Positions 1 through 7,783 of a stretch of DNA of 64,000 nucleotides are shown in pieces. The stretch's first letter is position 1. Every line of letters begins with the position of its first letter. This DNA comes from Lacticaseibacillus chiayiensis (lineage in GTDB: Bacteria; Bacillota; Bacilli; Lactobacillales; Lactobacillaceae). The notes under the pieces were generated by a model. That model had not been told where the DNA came from. It did no database searches and was given only the letters and a program-made list of their open reading frames with translations. The DNA lies in assembly GCF_004123795.1 (NCBI RefSeq), contig NZ_MSSM01000031.1:1-64000 (forward strand), written 5' to 3'. A program made the position numbers and the translations under genes.

Positions 1-3000
1 CTGAGCTTGCTGCATTGGAATAACTGCTTGCTGCACTATCGTCACCGGACTGGGCAGCACTAGATGCAGCACTGGCGGCACTGCTTGCGATACTTGCAGC
101 ACTGCTTGCCATTGAGGCAGCGCTAGAAGCGATGCTTGCTTGATGGTTTGCATCACTTGCAGCAGACGAAGCAATCGACGACTCACTTCTTGCCTGACTC
201 GCCGCACTGCTTGCGACACTTGCGGCACTAGATGCCGTACTTGCATCAGACTGGATCCCACTATCATTTGGATACTCGGAAGCAGCTGATGACGCGTTGC
301 TAGCTTGACTTGCGGCGTTACTTGCCTGACTCGTTGCATCACTGGCGCTGGAACTTGCTTGTGACGCATAAGAGTCAGCCTCGCTGGCGCTGGAACTTGC
401 ATTGCTTGCGTAGTCTGAAGCTGTCGACGATGCATGACTCGCCTGACTAGCACTAGAACTAGCACCGCTGGCACTAGAACTAGCGCCACTAGCATCGGAC
501 TTCGCTGCTGCCGCACTTGACGCTGCACTTGCTGCACTGCTTGCAGCAACAGTGGCATCACTGGCAGCTTGATCATAACCGGCTGCAGCCTTAGCAGCAT
601 CTGATGCAATAGCGGCATCTGATGCGGCAGCACTTGCGGCTGCCTTAGCTTGGCTTTCAGCCTGCTTGGCGCTGCTTGCCGCTGCACTAGCAGCATTGGA
701 GTAACTTGCAGCTGCCTGACTGTCACCAGCCTTGGCAGCACTCATGGCTTCATCGGCACTACTGTTGGCAGCCTTGGCGGCAGCACTGGCTACGGCATCC
801 GCTTGATCGGCTGTCTTAGCCTGCTCGCTGGCATCACTCGCAGCAGCCGCACCCGAAAGGGCGGCACTATGTGCCATGCTTGCATTACTATCTGCCTTCG
901 CAGCTTCACTGGCAGCTGCACTTGCATATGACTGGATTGCGCTATCGCTTGGATACTCGGTGGCAGCTGATGCAGCTGTGCTTGCATAATGATGAGCCGT
1001 GCTTGCTTGACCGGCAGCGTCACTGGCGCTGGAACTTGCCTGTGATGCAAACTCACCGGCTTCACTAGCACTCGAATTTGCGGCACTCGCATAGTTCGAA
1101 GTAGCAGTCGAAGCAATATCAGCCTCGCTCGCACTAGAACTAGCGCCACTACCATCACTATTGACTGCCGCCTTAATCTTATTCAAATCAACAAGTGCCT
1201 GACTGCTTGCAGCTGATGCAACAGCCGCTTGTGTTGTAGCTTCACTCTGAGCTGCAGTAGCAGCAACAGCTGCACTACTTGCAACTGCCGCATCGCTTAC
1301 GGCTACTTTTGCAGCTGTTTGAGCATCCGACAACGAATTGTTCATCTGACTAGCAGCAGATGCAGCAGCGGATGAAGCCGTTGCATAACCTGCCGAATCA
1401 TTAACGGCAGAAGCAGCATTTGCTTCTGCTGAATATGAATCATACGCGGCGGCAGCAGAACTTGCTAAGGCATCATCACTAGCCACAGCAGCAGCCGCAG
1501 ACGATGCTTCACTGGCGGCGCTGGCTGCAGCACTAGCAGCGGCAGCGGCTGCGGTCGAATTTTTACCTGCAGCAACTTCAGCGTCAGATGCTAAGCTCGC
1601 CTGCTTCTGGGCGTCACTTGCCAGCGACTGAATCGTTGCATTGGAAGCTTGGCTCTTGGCAATCTCAGCCGCCTCACTCGCATAACTTGCTGCAGCACTT
1701 GCGGCACTACTGGTCGCAGTCTCCTGCGAACTGGTGCCAGCAGCGGCATTGTTCGTGACCTTTGAACTATCAGCAGCACTCGCAGCTTGCTTTGGCGTTT
1801 CAGCATCATTGACAATCACTGTCGCGCTCTTGATGATAAACGCGTCGCTAGAAACAACCTTAAATGAAGTGTTCGGACTTAAGGTGACACCAGCAGGCAA
1901 CTTGTAGCTCCAGTTGCCATTAGCATCTGCTTGAACAAGATACTTAGTCGTATCATACGGATCTGCAGTCAATGTGCCTTCAGGGATTCCCTTAATCCCG
2001 ACAATAGTGACATAACCACCTGCACCGGTTTTACCTGAAATGACTGTGCTTTCGTTAGTCACTGGGTCAACAGTTACAAAATTATCCGATGCTGTGACAA
2101 ATTGTAAGCTGCTATCTGTCTCGAAGTCATTAGCAAGAGCCTCACCTGAACTCTCAGCTGCTGCTGTCAATCCCTGAACAACCGCAGTCTTTGATGAGGA
2201 ACCTTGTCCCCTTAGTTGATAGGAAACGGACTTATATGGTCCAAATGGTTCCTTACCATCATTGGGAATAATCTTGACATATTGAGCCGTTAATGTGCCG
2301 CTTCCGGTAACATCAAACAAGCTGGAAGCAGCATTCGTGTTATTGGTAATCTGGAAAAGAACAGACTTCGGCATATAAATGTTGATGTTTGAATTGTTGC
2401 CAATATCCAATATATGCGCGATGCCCGTGCCACCGTCAATTGATAAATTGACCGTTGCGTCCTGTGCAAAGCTCAACTGGGCACTATTCAGTGTGTGAAT
2501 AGCATCAGTCGAAGTTGCACCAGCATCTGTTATCTTAACGGTCAGTGTACTACCGCTTGCAACATAAAAACCCGCGTTGTCAGAAATATAGATGACACCA
2601 TAACCAGGCATTGGTCGCCCCGTTTGGTTAATGGTCATGGATGAGCCTTCATTGAGGTTAACGTGACTATTGCCGACAATTCTAACGGGAATGTTACCAG
2701 CAGCACCGGTTATATTAACAACTGCATCTTTATCAACTGTCAAACTACCGTTGTTGATATAAATCGGTGAGAATAAATCTTTTTGAAGGCCATTACTATT
2801 AAGAGTAACCTTTGACCCCTGCTTAAATTCGACAGAACCACCGTCTGTATAAATCAATGCGTTGAATCCGTCTTCATCGCCGCCAACTGCCTGAGTTCTC
2901 GTCAGATCGACAGTCGCACCCTTGTCAACAATAAACGAGCCGCCAAAGTGAACCTGAACGGGCGTCCCGGTATAAGTAGTGCCCTTGTATGTGGCGCCTT

Positions 3001-4186
3001 CCTCAACTTCCATGTAGCTAACTTCAAAGTTTTGCTGGTTACCACCAGCTTGTGTTTGTTGAGTGGTATTGTCAAACGGCGAAATATAGCTTTGCACCGA
3101 GTTAACGGTTGTGTTCCCCTTGATGTAAACCTTCGTCGTTCTACCATACATTAACTGGGCACCAGTATAAGTTACATGGTTGAAGGTCACCGAATGATCA
3201 AAACCGGAGCTAGGTAAAACTCCCATGATCGTAATCGGACCCCAATAACTGTAACCGTACATGGTCAAATCATTGATTGTAAGGCTTTCGTTTTGGTTGG
3301 CATTGGCATCCTCCTCATACCAGTGCCTTCGAAAATCGATTACATGATTGTTGCCGTTAATCACTAGGTTCGGGCGATAAGCATATGTTTGTCGATAGCC
3401 TGGTAAATCATCAACGAAATTAGCCTGAACATTAATCTCGCTGATAGCTGAGTTCGCCATGGCCGCACTAAATTCAGAAGCTGTGCTGACATCGGCACTG
3501 CTACTCGTATCGGTAGCCTTGGCAGCCATCAGTGCACGCCGTTGAGCGTTTGTCGCATTGGCGTTGCTTGTGCTGGCACTTGAGGCACTGGCTGCGCTAC
3601 TTGCAGCACTGGCACTTGAGGCGCTAGCGATGCTTTTCGATGCGTTCTCGCTTGAGACATTAGCAACACTCTTGGTCGCGCTGGTGCTTGAGGCATTAGC
3701 AGCATTCTTAGCTGCGCTTGCTAAACTAACACTGCTACTATTTTGATTGACACTGTCCTTGTTATCACTGAGAGCACTACTGCCTTGGCTCGTGCTTGCT
3801 ACGCTACCACTGGCTTGGCTCGTATTAGTATCACTCTTGCTGGCCTGACTGGCGCTAGAGGTACCATTGCTGTTCTTGTTGGCAACAGCACCGCTCACCT
3901 TACTTTGGCCGGCGTCGGTTGTCTTACTTTGTGTCTCTGTGGCAGCGCTTGATTGATTCAGGCCGCTTGCGCTATTTTGGCCGCTACTGGCCCCCGATGA
4001 AGGTGCTTTGGTATACATAGGATTACTGGTTGTTTCAGTGTCAGCTTTTACTTCATTGGTTTCGAAGACTGTTCCTAATCCGATGCCAACGAAGAACAGT
4101 GGCGCGACCAACCACTTTTTCTTCGACTTGAACATCTTGAATCGTTTCTTCTCCATCAAAACATTCGTTCTCTTTACTTTTTTCAT
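1..4186 (-). CDS. Serine/alanine-rich repeat surface adhesin, N-terminal part (runs off left edge)
   Basis: Open reading frame of 1395 codons that continues past the window edge. The start at 4186 is preceded by AGAGGA. Residues 1-50 form a long signal peptide with a motif resembling the KxYKxGKxW type (KMFKSKKKWL) and a cleavage region near VKAD. Next comes a Ser/Asn/Ala-rich linker, then from about residue 240 to 760 a folded region with many short Asn/Val/Gly strands, resembling the pectate-lyase-like adhesive domain of lactobacillar adhesins. From about residue 800 onward the protein is almost entirely Ser-Ala repeats (SAS, ASSA, AASSAAS), the kind of tract that is O-glycosylated in serine-rich repeat proteins. 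The C-terminal anchor lies outside the window. The role is inferred as a cell-surface adhesin or biofilm protein. No glycosyltransferase or secA2 genes are visible here; they could lie to the left. Confidence 0.85.
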   Translation of the reverse strand, partial: MKKVKRTNVLMEKKRFKMFKSKKKWLVAPLFFVGIGLGTVFETNEVKADTETTSNPMYTKAPSSGASSGQNSASGLNQSSAATETQSKTTDAGQSKVSGAVANKNSNGTSSASQASKSDTNTSQASGSVASTSQGSSALSDNKDSVNQNSSSVSLASAAKNAANASSTSATKSVANVSSENASKSIASASSASAASSAASASSASTSNANATNAQRRALMAAKATDTSSSADVSTASEFSAAMANSAISEINVQANFVDDLPGYRQTYAYRPNLVINGNNHVIDFRRHWYEEDANANQNESLTINDLTMYGYSYWGPITIMGVLPSSGFDHSVTFNHVTYTGAQLMYGRTTKVYIKGNTTVNSVQSYISPFDNTTQQTQAGGNQQNFEVSYMEVEEGATYKGTTYTGTPVQVHFGGSFIVDKGATVDLTRTQAVGGDEDGFNALIYTDGGSVEFKQGSKVTLNSNGLQKDLFSPIYINNGSLTVDKDAVVNITGAAGNIPVRIVGNSHVNLNEGSSMTINQTGRPMPGYGVIYISDNAGFYVASGSTLTVKITDAGATSTDAIHTLNSAQLSFAQDATVNLSIDGGTGIAHILDIGNNSNINIYMPKSVLFQITNNTNAASSLFDVTGSGTLTAQYVKIIPNDGKEPFGPYKSVSYQLRGQGSSSKTAVVQGLTAAAESSGEALANDFETDSSLQFVTASDNFVTVDPVTNESTVISGKTGAGGYVTIVGIKGIPEGTLTADPYDTTKYLVQADANGNWSYKLPAGVTLSPNTSFKVVSSDAFIIKSATVIVNDAETPKQAASAADSSKVTNNAAAGTSSQETATSSAASAAASYASEAAEIAKSQASNATIQSLASDAQKQASLASDAEVAAGKNSTAAAAAASAAASAASEASSAAAAVASDDALASSAAAAYDSYSAEANAASAVNDSAGYATASSAAASAASQMNNSLSDAQTAAKVAVSDAAVASSAAVAATAAQSEATTQAAVASAASSQALVDLNKIKAAVNSDGSGASSSASEADIASTATSNYASAANSSASEAGEFASQASSSASDAAGQASTAHHYASTAASAATEYPSDSAIQSYASAAASEAAKADSNASMAHSAALSGAAAASDASEQAKTADQADAVASAAAKAANSSADEAMSAAKAGDSQAAASYSNAASAAASSAKQAESQAKAAASAAASDAAIASDAAKAAAGYDQAASDATVAASSAASAASSAAAAKSDASGASSSASGASSSASQASHASSTASDYASNASSSASEADSYASQASSSASDATSQASNAASQASNASSAASEYPNDSGIQSDASTASSAASVASSAASQARSESSIASSAASDANHQASIASSAASMASSAASIASSAASAASSAAQSGDDSAASSYSNAASS

Positions 4187-4202
4187 ACTCAAAATCCTCT
4201 CC

Positions 4203-4253
4203 AAAAAATGAGCAACAGGACAAAAAAACTAAGCCTGTTCAGTTTTTTGCTCA
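4203..4253 (-). terminator. Leader hairpin with U-tract just before the adhesin start (possible attenuator)
   Basis: On the minus strand, TGAGC plus AACAGG pair with CCTGTT plus GCTCA, with a bulge on the 5' arm, and six T residues follow directly. The structure ends only a few bases before the AGAGGA ribosome binding site of the adhesin gene and lies downstream of its likely promoter. It therefore looks like an intrinsic terminator inside the leader. It could instead serve an unseen leader peptide. Apart from this hairpin and the promoter, I see no gene in 4187-4608. Confidence 0.55.
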
Positions 4254-4372
4254 TACACACTCCTCAAAGCATTCCCCAAGTGGCATCATCTCCCTTCCTG
4301 GAGGAGTTGACTGCAACTGTCTTAGCATTAGCCGAAAGCTCGAACGCTCACAAAATACACGCAAAAAAAGCG

Positions 4373-4402
4373 ATTATAATCACCCCTTTTAAAGGCAGTC
4401 AA
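4373..4402 (-). promoter_or_regulatory. Likely sigma-A promoter of the adhesin gene
   Basis: Read on the minus strand, TTGACT at 4397-4402 and a perfect TATAAT at 4373-4378 are separated by 18 bases. This would give an untranslated leader of about 180 bases containing the hairpin at 4203-4253. Confidence 0.6.
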
Positions 4403-4604
4403 AATTCTATATACTAGCAAGTCAACACTCCAAGCGACTGCTTCTGTATAAATATTTTAATACAATAACATTAATCTCATTTGTACATTACCATTATCAG
4501 CAAAAATATTAAAATCGCAATGTCAGGAAAGCGGTTCCATTATTTTGCTTTTTAAATTGTCATGGAGATTTTCCGTTGTTATTCAACAGTACGCAACGTA
4601 TGTT

Positions 4605-4646
4605 CACAAACAAAGACGCCATTGCAATAAAATCACAATGGCGTCT
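4605..4646 (-). terminator. Intrinsic terminator downstream of the aldehyde dehydrogenase gene
   Basis: Perfect 11-bp stem, AGACGCCATTG at 4614-4624 with CAATGGCGTCT at 4636-4646. On the minus strand the stem is followed by TTGTTTGTG. It lies about 75 bases past the stop codon at 4722. Confidence 0.75.
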
Positions 4647-4721
4647 TCTGTCAATATAAAAAAGTTTCTTCGTTCAATCTGGCACGGCAGCAATGACTAT
4701 CCAGCACACACTTGAACCCCG

Positions 4722-6095
4722 TCACTGGCGCAGTGCCCGCGTAACAGTTTGTTCATTAACAAACGTAAATAGTCCTAAGTCGCCAAGCTCCCGGCCGTAA
4801 CCGGAATTCTTGACGCCGCCAAATGGCAATTCGGCATTGTAACTCTGACTTTGGTTAGCGCCGACCATCCCTGTTTCAATCTGCGCGGCAACATCTGCGG
4901 CGTGATTGGTATCGCCGGCAAAGACTGCACCACCAAGCCCATAAGGCACATCATTGGCAAGCTCAATGGCTTCCTTTTCAGAGTGTACCTTGTAGACACA
5001 CGCTACTGGTCCAAATAATTCGGTCCGGTAAGCAGGGTTTCCCTTGTCAATGTCCGTCAAAATTGTCGGCTGGAAGAATGCGCCTGGCAAATCAACTGGC
5101 GTATTGCCATAAACAACCTTGGCTCCGTGTTCGATCGCTGTATCAACCTGACCTTGAAGCTTTTCCTTGGCCTTCTGACTGTTCAATGGACCAACATCAA
5201 CGGATGGATCGCTTGGATCGCCGATTTTGACATTTTCAAAACCTTTCTTCAAGCCGGCAACAAAGTCGTCATAGTACTTATCCAGCACAATAAACCGCTT
5301 GGAGCTGGTGCAAACCTGCCCACAGTTCATCAGACGGCTCTTGACTGCTTCTGGAATAACGCTGTTCAAATCCGCGCCGTCCAAAACCAGAAAGGCATCC
5401 ATGCCGCCTAATTCCATCAACGATTTCTTTAAGTACTTACCTGCTAATGCCGCAACGTGCGAACCCGCGCCCTCAGAACCCGTCAGACAAACGCCGGCAA
5501 CCCGGGGATCCTTGATAAAGGTTTCGGTATCATCATGACCGATTAAGGCAATCTGGAAAGCACCTTTGTCCGCACCGCCTGCCAGCACGGCCTTTTCAAA
5601 TTCGAGGCCGCTGGCTGGCACGTTGCTGGCCGGTTTGATGATGACGGCATTGCCAACCATGAAGTTTGGCGCAAAAACGCGCATCAACTGATAGTACGGA
5701 AAATTCCATGGTTCAACACCAAACACAATGCCAGTAGCAACGTGATTCGTCACTGCAGCGCCAGCCGTGCTGTCAATCGGCTGCGGCTTCAACAGTGCCG
5801 GTGCCCGATCAGCATACATGTCCGCAATTTCAGCACAAAGTTCGACTTCGCCTAAAGCCTCTTCCGTGCGTTTGCCCATTTCTTTTGTGATAATCGCAGC
5901 CATCTCATCTGCATTATCCCGGAAATAAGCGGCAACCGCGTGTAGCGTTGCGGCGCGCGTTGCCGGATCAAGATTACGTTGTTCTTTGTAAAACGCATGC
6001 CCGGTTGTCAACATTTCGCCGATTTGCGCAGGTGTTGTGTTCGCATAAGTCTTTTCTAAAGTGTTAGTATTCGGATCAACGGTTTGATAAGCCAT
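4722..6095 (-). CDS. gabD: NAD(P)-dependent aldehyde dehydrogenase, succinate-semialdehyde type
   Basis: A 457-residue aldehyde dehydrogenase of ordinary length. The Rossmann-side motif GVEPWNFPYYQLMR, the general-base region LMELGGMDAF and the catalytic cysteine in NCGQVCTSSKR are all present. Family members oxidise succinate semialdehyde or related short aldehydes to acids with reduction of NAD(P)+. The true substrate cannot be read from sequence, and no GABA aminotransferase is nearby. It is a single-gene unit flanked by its own terminator and by the rplA terminator. It occupies the place where rplJ-rplL would be expected after rplA. Confidence 0.88.
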   Translation of the reverse strand: MAYQTVDPNTNTLEKTYANTTPAQIGEMLTTGHAFYKEQRNLDPATRAATLHAVAAYFRDNADEMAAIITKEMGKRTEEALGEVELCAEIADMYADRAPALLKPQPIDSTAGAAVTNHVATGIVFGVEPWNFPYYQLMRVFAPNFMVGNAVIIKPASNVPASGLEFEKAVLAGGADKGAFQIALIGHDDTETFIKDPRVAGVCLTGSEGAGSHVAALAGKYLKKSLMELGGMDAFLVLDGADLNSVIPEAVKSRLMNCGQVCTSSKRFIVLDKYYDDFVAGLKKGFENVKIGDPSDPSVDVGPLNSQKAKEKLQGQVDTAIEHGAKVVYGNTPVDLPGAFFQPTILTDIDKGNPAYRTELFGPVACVYKVHSEKEAIELANDVPYGLGGAVFAGDTNHAADVAAQIETGMVGANQSQSYNAELPFGGVKNSGYGRELGDLGLFTFVNEQTVTRALRQ

Positions 6096-6235
6096 TTTTG
6101 TAAACGCTCCCTTCGTGTCCTTACTTAATCATAGCGTATTCTCCCGATAGATGCCAACTATGCACCGTTCGCGCAGACGGCAAAATTGGCAAATTTCCTG
6201 CAGCTCAGTGGCCTGCGCTGACTTTAATTTAACGC

Positions 6236-6267
6236 AAAAGAAAAAGACCCGCCAGTTTCAGCGAGTC
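6236..6267 (-). terminator. Terminator of the rplK-rplA operon
   Basis: On the minus strand GACTCGC pairs with GCGGGTC (one G-T wobble) around an 8-base loop, followed by TTTTTCTTTTG. It lies just downstream of the rplA stop at 6285. Confidence 0.8.
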
Positions 6268-6284
6268 TCAAAACAATCATTACT

Positions 6285-6974
6285 TTAGAAGTCAGTTGGG
6301 TTAACCTTGATACCAGGCGCCATGGTGGACGTCAGCGTCAGGCTCTTGATGTAAACACCCTTCGTACTTGCTGGGCGTGCCTTCAAAACGATATCGTTCA
6401 TGGCTTTGAAGTTTTCAAGCAACTTGTCAGCATCGAAGCTCTTCTTGCCGATTGGGGCATGGATGATGCCAGCCTTGTCAACACGATAAGCAACCTGGCC
6501 GGCTTTGATATCATTGACAGCTTTGGCGGTGTCCATGGTAACGGTGCCGGTTTTCGGGTTAGGCATCAAGCCTTTCGGGCCAAGAACACGGCCCAAACGA
6601 CCAACCTGAGCCATCATCGGTGGTGTTGCAACCGCAACATCAAAATCCAACCAGCCGTCTTGAATCTTTTGCACCAAATCTTCGGCGCCAACAATGTCAG
6701 CACCGGCATCTTCGGCAGCCTTGGCTTGGTCGCCTTGGGCAAAAACGATGACCTTCGACGTCTTACCGGTTCCGTTTGGCAGCACAACGGCGCCACGGAT
6801 CTGTTGGTCGGCCTGCTTTGGGTCAACGTTTAAACGATAGGCAACTTCAACGGTTTCGTCGAACTTGGCATAGTCGATTTTCTTCAGCAGATTAACCGCT
6901 TCTTCAGGGGTGTACTGCTTGTTTGAATCAACCGCTTTAGCAGCCTCTAAATACTTTTTACCTTTTTTAGCCAT
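6285..6974 (-). CDS. rplA: 50S ribosomal protein L1
   Basis: 229 residues beginning [13 protein letters not shown], the full length for L1. The start at 6974 is chosen because AAGGAGG lies about 10 bases upstream; a longer reading from 6995 would place this ribosome binding site inside the gene. The typical L1 segment [18 protein letters not shown] is present. L1 binds 23S rRNA at the L1 stalk and, in other bacteria, represses its own L11-L1 mRNA. It follows rplK by 98 bases, forming the usual L11-L1 pair. The rplJ-rplL pair that commonly follows is not adjacent. Confidence 0.97.
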   Translation of the reverse strand: MAKKGKKYLEAAKAVDSNKQYTPEEAVNLLKKIDYAKFDETVEVAYRLNVDPKQADQQIRGAVVLPNGTGKTSKVIVFAQGDQAKAAEDAGADIVGAEDLVQKIQDGWLDFDVAVATPPMMAQVGRLGRVLGPKGLMPNPKTGTVTMDTAKAVNDIKAGQVAYRVDKAGIIHAPIGKKSFDADKLLENFKAMNDIVLKARPASTKGVYIKSLTLTSTMAPGIKVNPTDF

Positions 6975-7072
6975 TCTGGGTTTTCCTCCTTGCAAATGTG
7001 GTCACTGGGAGATCAGTTTTCTCCCTTCCACCTGATTACCTCAGTTTTCACTGAGAATCCGAACAGTGCGTC

Positions 7073-7498
7073 TTAGCCTTCGACTTCGAAGCCCATCGAA
7101 CGTGCCGTTCCTTCAACCATGCGCATAGCCGCTTCAACATCGGCAGCGTTAAGGTCTTGCATCTTTGTTTCGGCGATTTCCTTGACCTGAGCCTTGGTTA
7201 CTTTAGCAACCTTCTTGGTATTCGGTTCGCCGGAACCATGTTCAACACCAGCAGCTTTCTTCAAAAGAACGGCAGCCGGCGGGGTCTTGGTTACGAAATC
7301 GAATGAACGATCTTCATAAACCGTAATCACAACCGGGATAATCATGCCGGCCTGATCAGCCGTACGTGCATTGAAATCCTTGGTGAACCCCATAATGTTG
7401 ATACCGGCTTGCCCAAGTGCAGGGCCAACCGGAGGAGCTGGGGTTGCTTTCCCAGCAGGAATTTGGAGTTTGACAATGTTTGCTACTTTTTTAGCCAC
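7073..7498 (-). CDS. rplK: 50S ribosomal protein L11
   Basis: 141 residues, full length. It begins [20 protein letters not shown] and contains the conserved [15 protein letters not shown] segment of the L11 N-terminal domain. A TAAGGAGG ribosome binding site precedes the start. L11 forms the GTPase-associated centre with 23S rRNA. In most Firmicutes rplK directly follows nusG; here nusG lies about 10.5 kb away with unrelated genes between. Confidence 0.97.
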   Translation of the reverse strand: MAKKVANIVKLQIPAGKATPAPPVGPALGQAGINIMGFTKDFNARTADQAGMIIPVVITVYEDRSFDFVTKTPPAAVLLKKAAGVEHGSGEPNTKKVAKVTKAQVKEIAETKMQDLNAADVEAAMRMVEGTARSMGFEVEG

Positions 7499-7535
7499 GA
7501 GACATACCTCCTTAAGTCCGTGATGTGGTTATGAT

Positions 7536-7552
7536 GGCCAGAAGTTTTGGCC
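7536..7552 (-). promoter_or_regulatory. Hairpin in the rplK leader, possible L1 autoregulatory site
   Basis: In the 5' leader of rplK, GGCCA and TGGCC form a short stem with a 7-base loop. L11-L1 operons are commonly repressed by L1 binding to a leader structure resembling its rRNA site. The assignment is positional; I could not fold or compare it. No convincing promoter was identified upstream. Confidence 0.3.
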
Positions 7553-7611
7553 TCCCACGCGTATGCAGAAAACATACCTAGATAGCGTAGCACGCTGTTG
7601 CGCAAAAGGCA

Positions 7612-7730
7612 AGAGCGTGAGCTGGCGCGGTTAGAAGTCGGAGTGTAAGTGGCCTCAGGCGTGATGGCTCGGGTTTGGCCATTGCGCCTGAGGTCCTTAC
7701 ACGCAGGCTTCTGCGCCAGGGAACGCGTTT
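7612..7730. repeat. Family A long palindromic repeat, copy A1
   Basis: About 119 bases of nested inverted repeats between mgtA and rplK. The successive arms are GGCGC/GCGCC, AGAAG/CTTCT, GTGTAAG/CTTACAC, CCTCAGGCG/CGCCTGAGG and ATGGC/GCCAT. The ends read GAGCGTGAGC and ACGCGTTT. The same ends and arms recur at 45756-45874 and 45970-46093. It encodes no protein. It may fold into one long hairpin on either strand. Confidence 0.85.
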
Positions 7731-7783
7731 CAGAAAAAGTTTCACACTACGTCTTGAACTCATTCCGACAAGCAACACCATGT

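Noticed and set aside
650-3952. Several plus- and minus-strand reading frames within the first 4 kb
   Set aside because: They are antisense or out-of-frame shadows of the Ser-Ala repeat gene, produced by its low-complexity composition, with no ribosome binding sites.
1-4186. CRISPR array
   Set aside because: The repeats are protein-coding Ser-Ala codons with irregular spacing; no other regularly spaced repeats were found in the window.
4008-4417. Two short plus-strand frames at the adhesin start
   Set aside because: They overlap the adhesin signal-peptide region and leader on the opposite strand and match no family.
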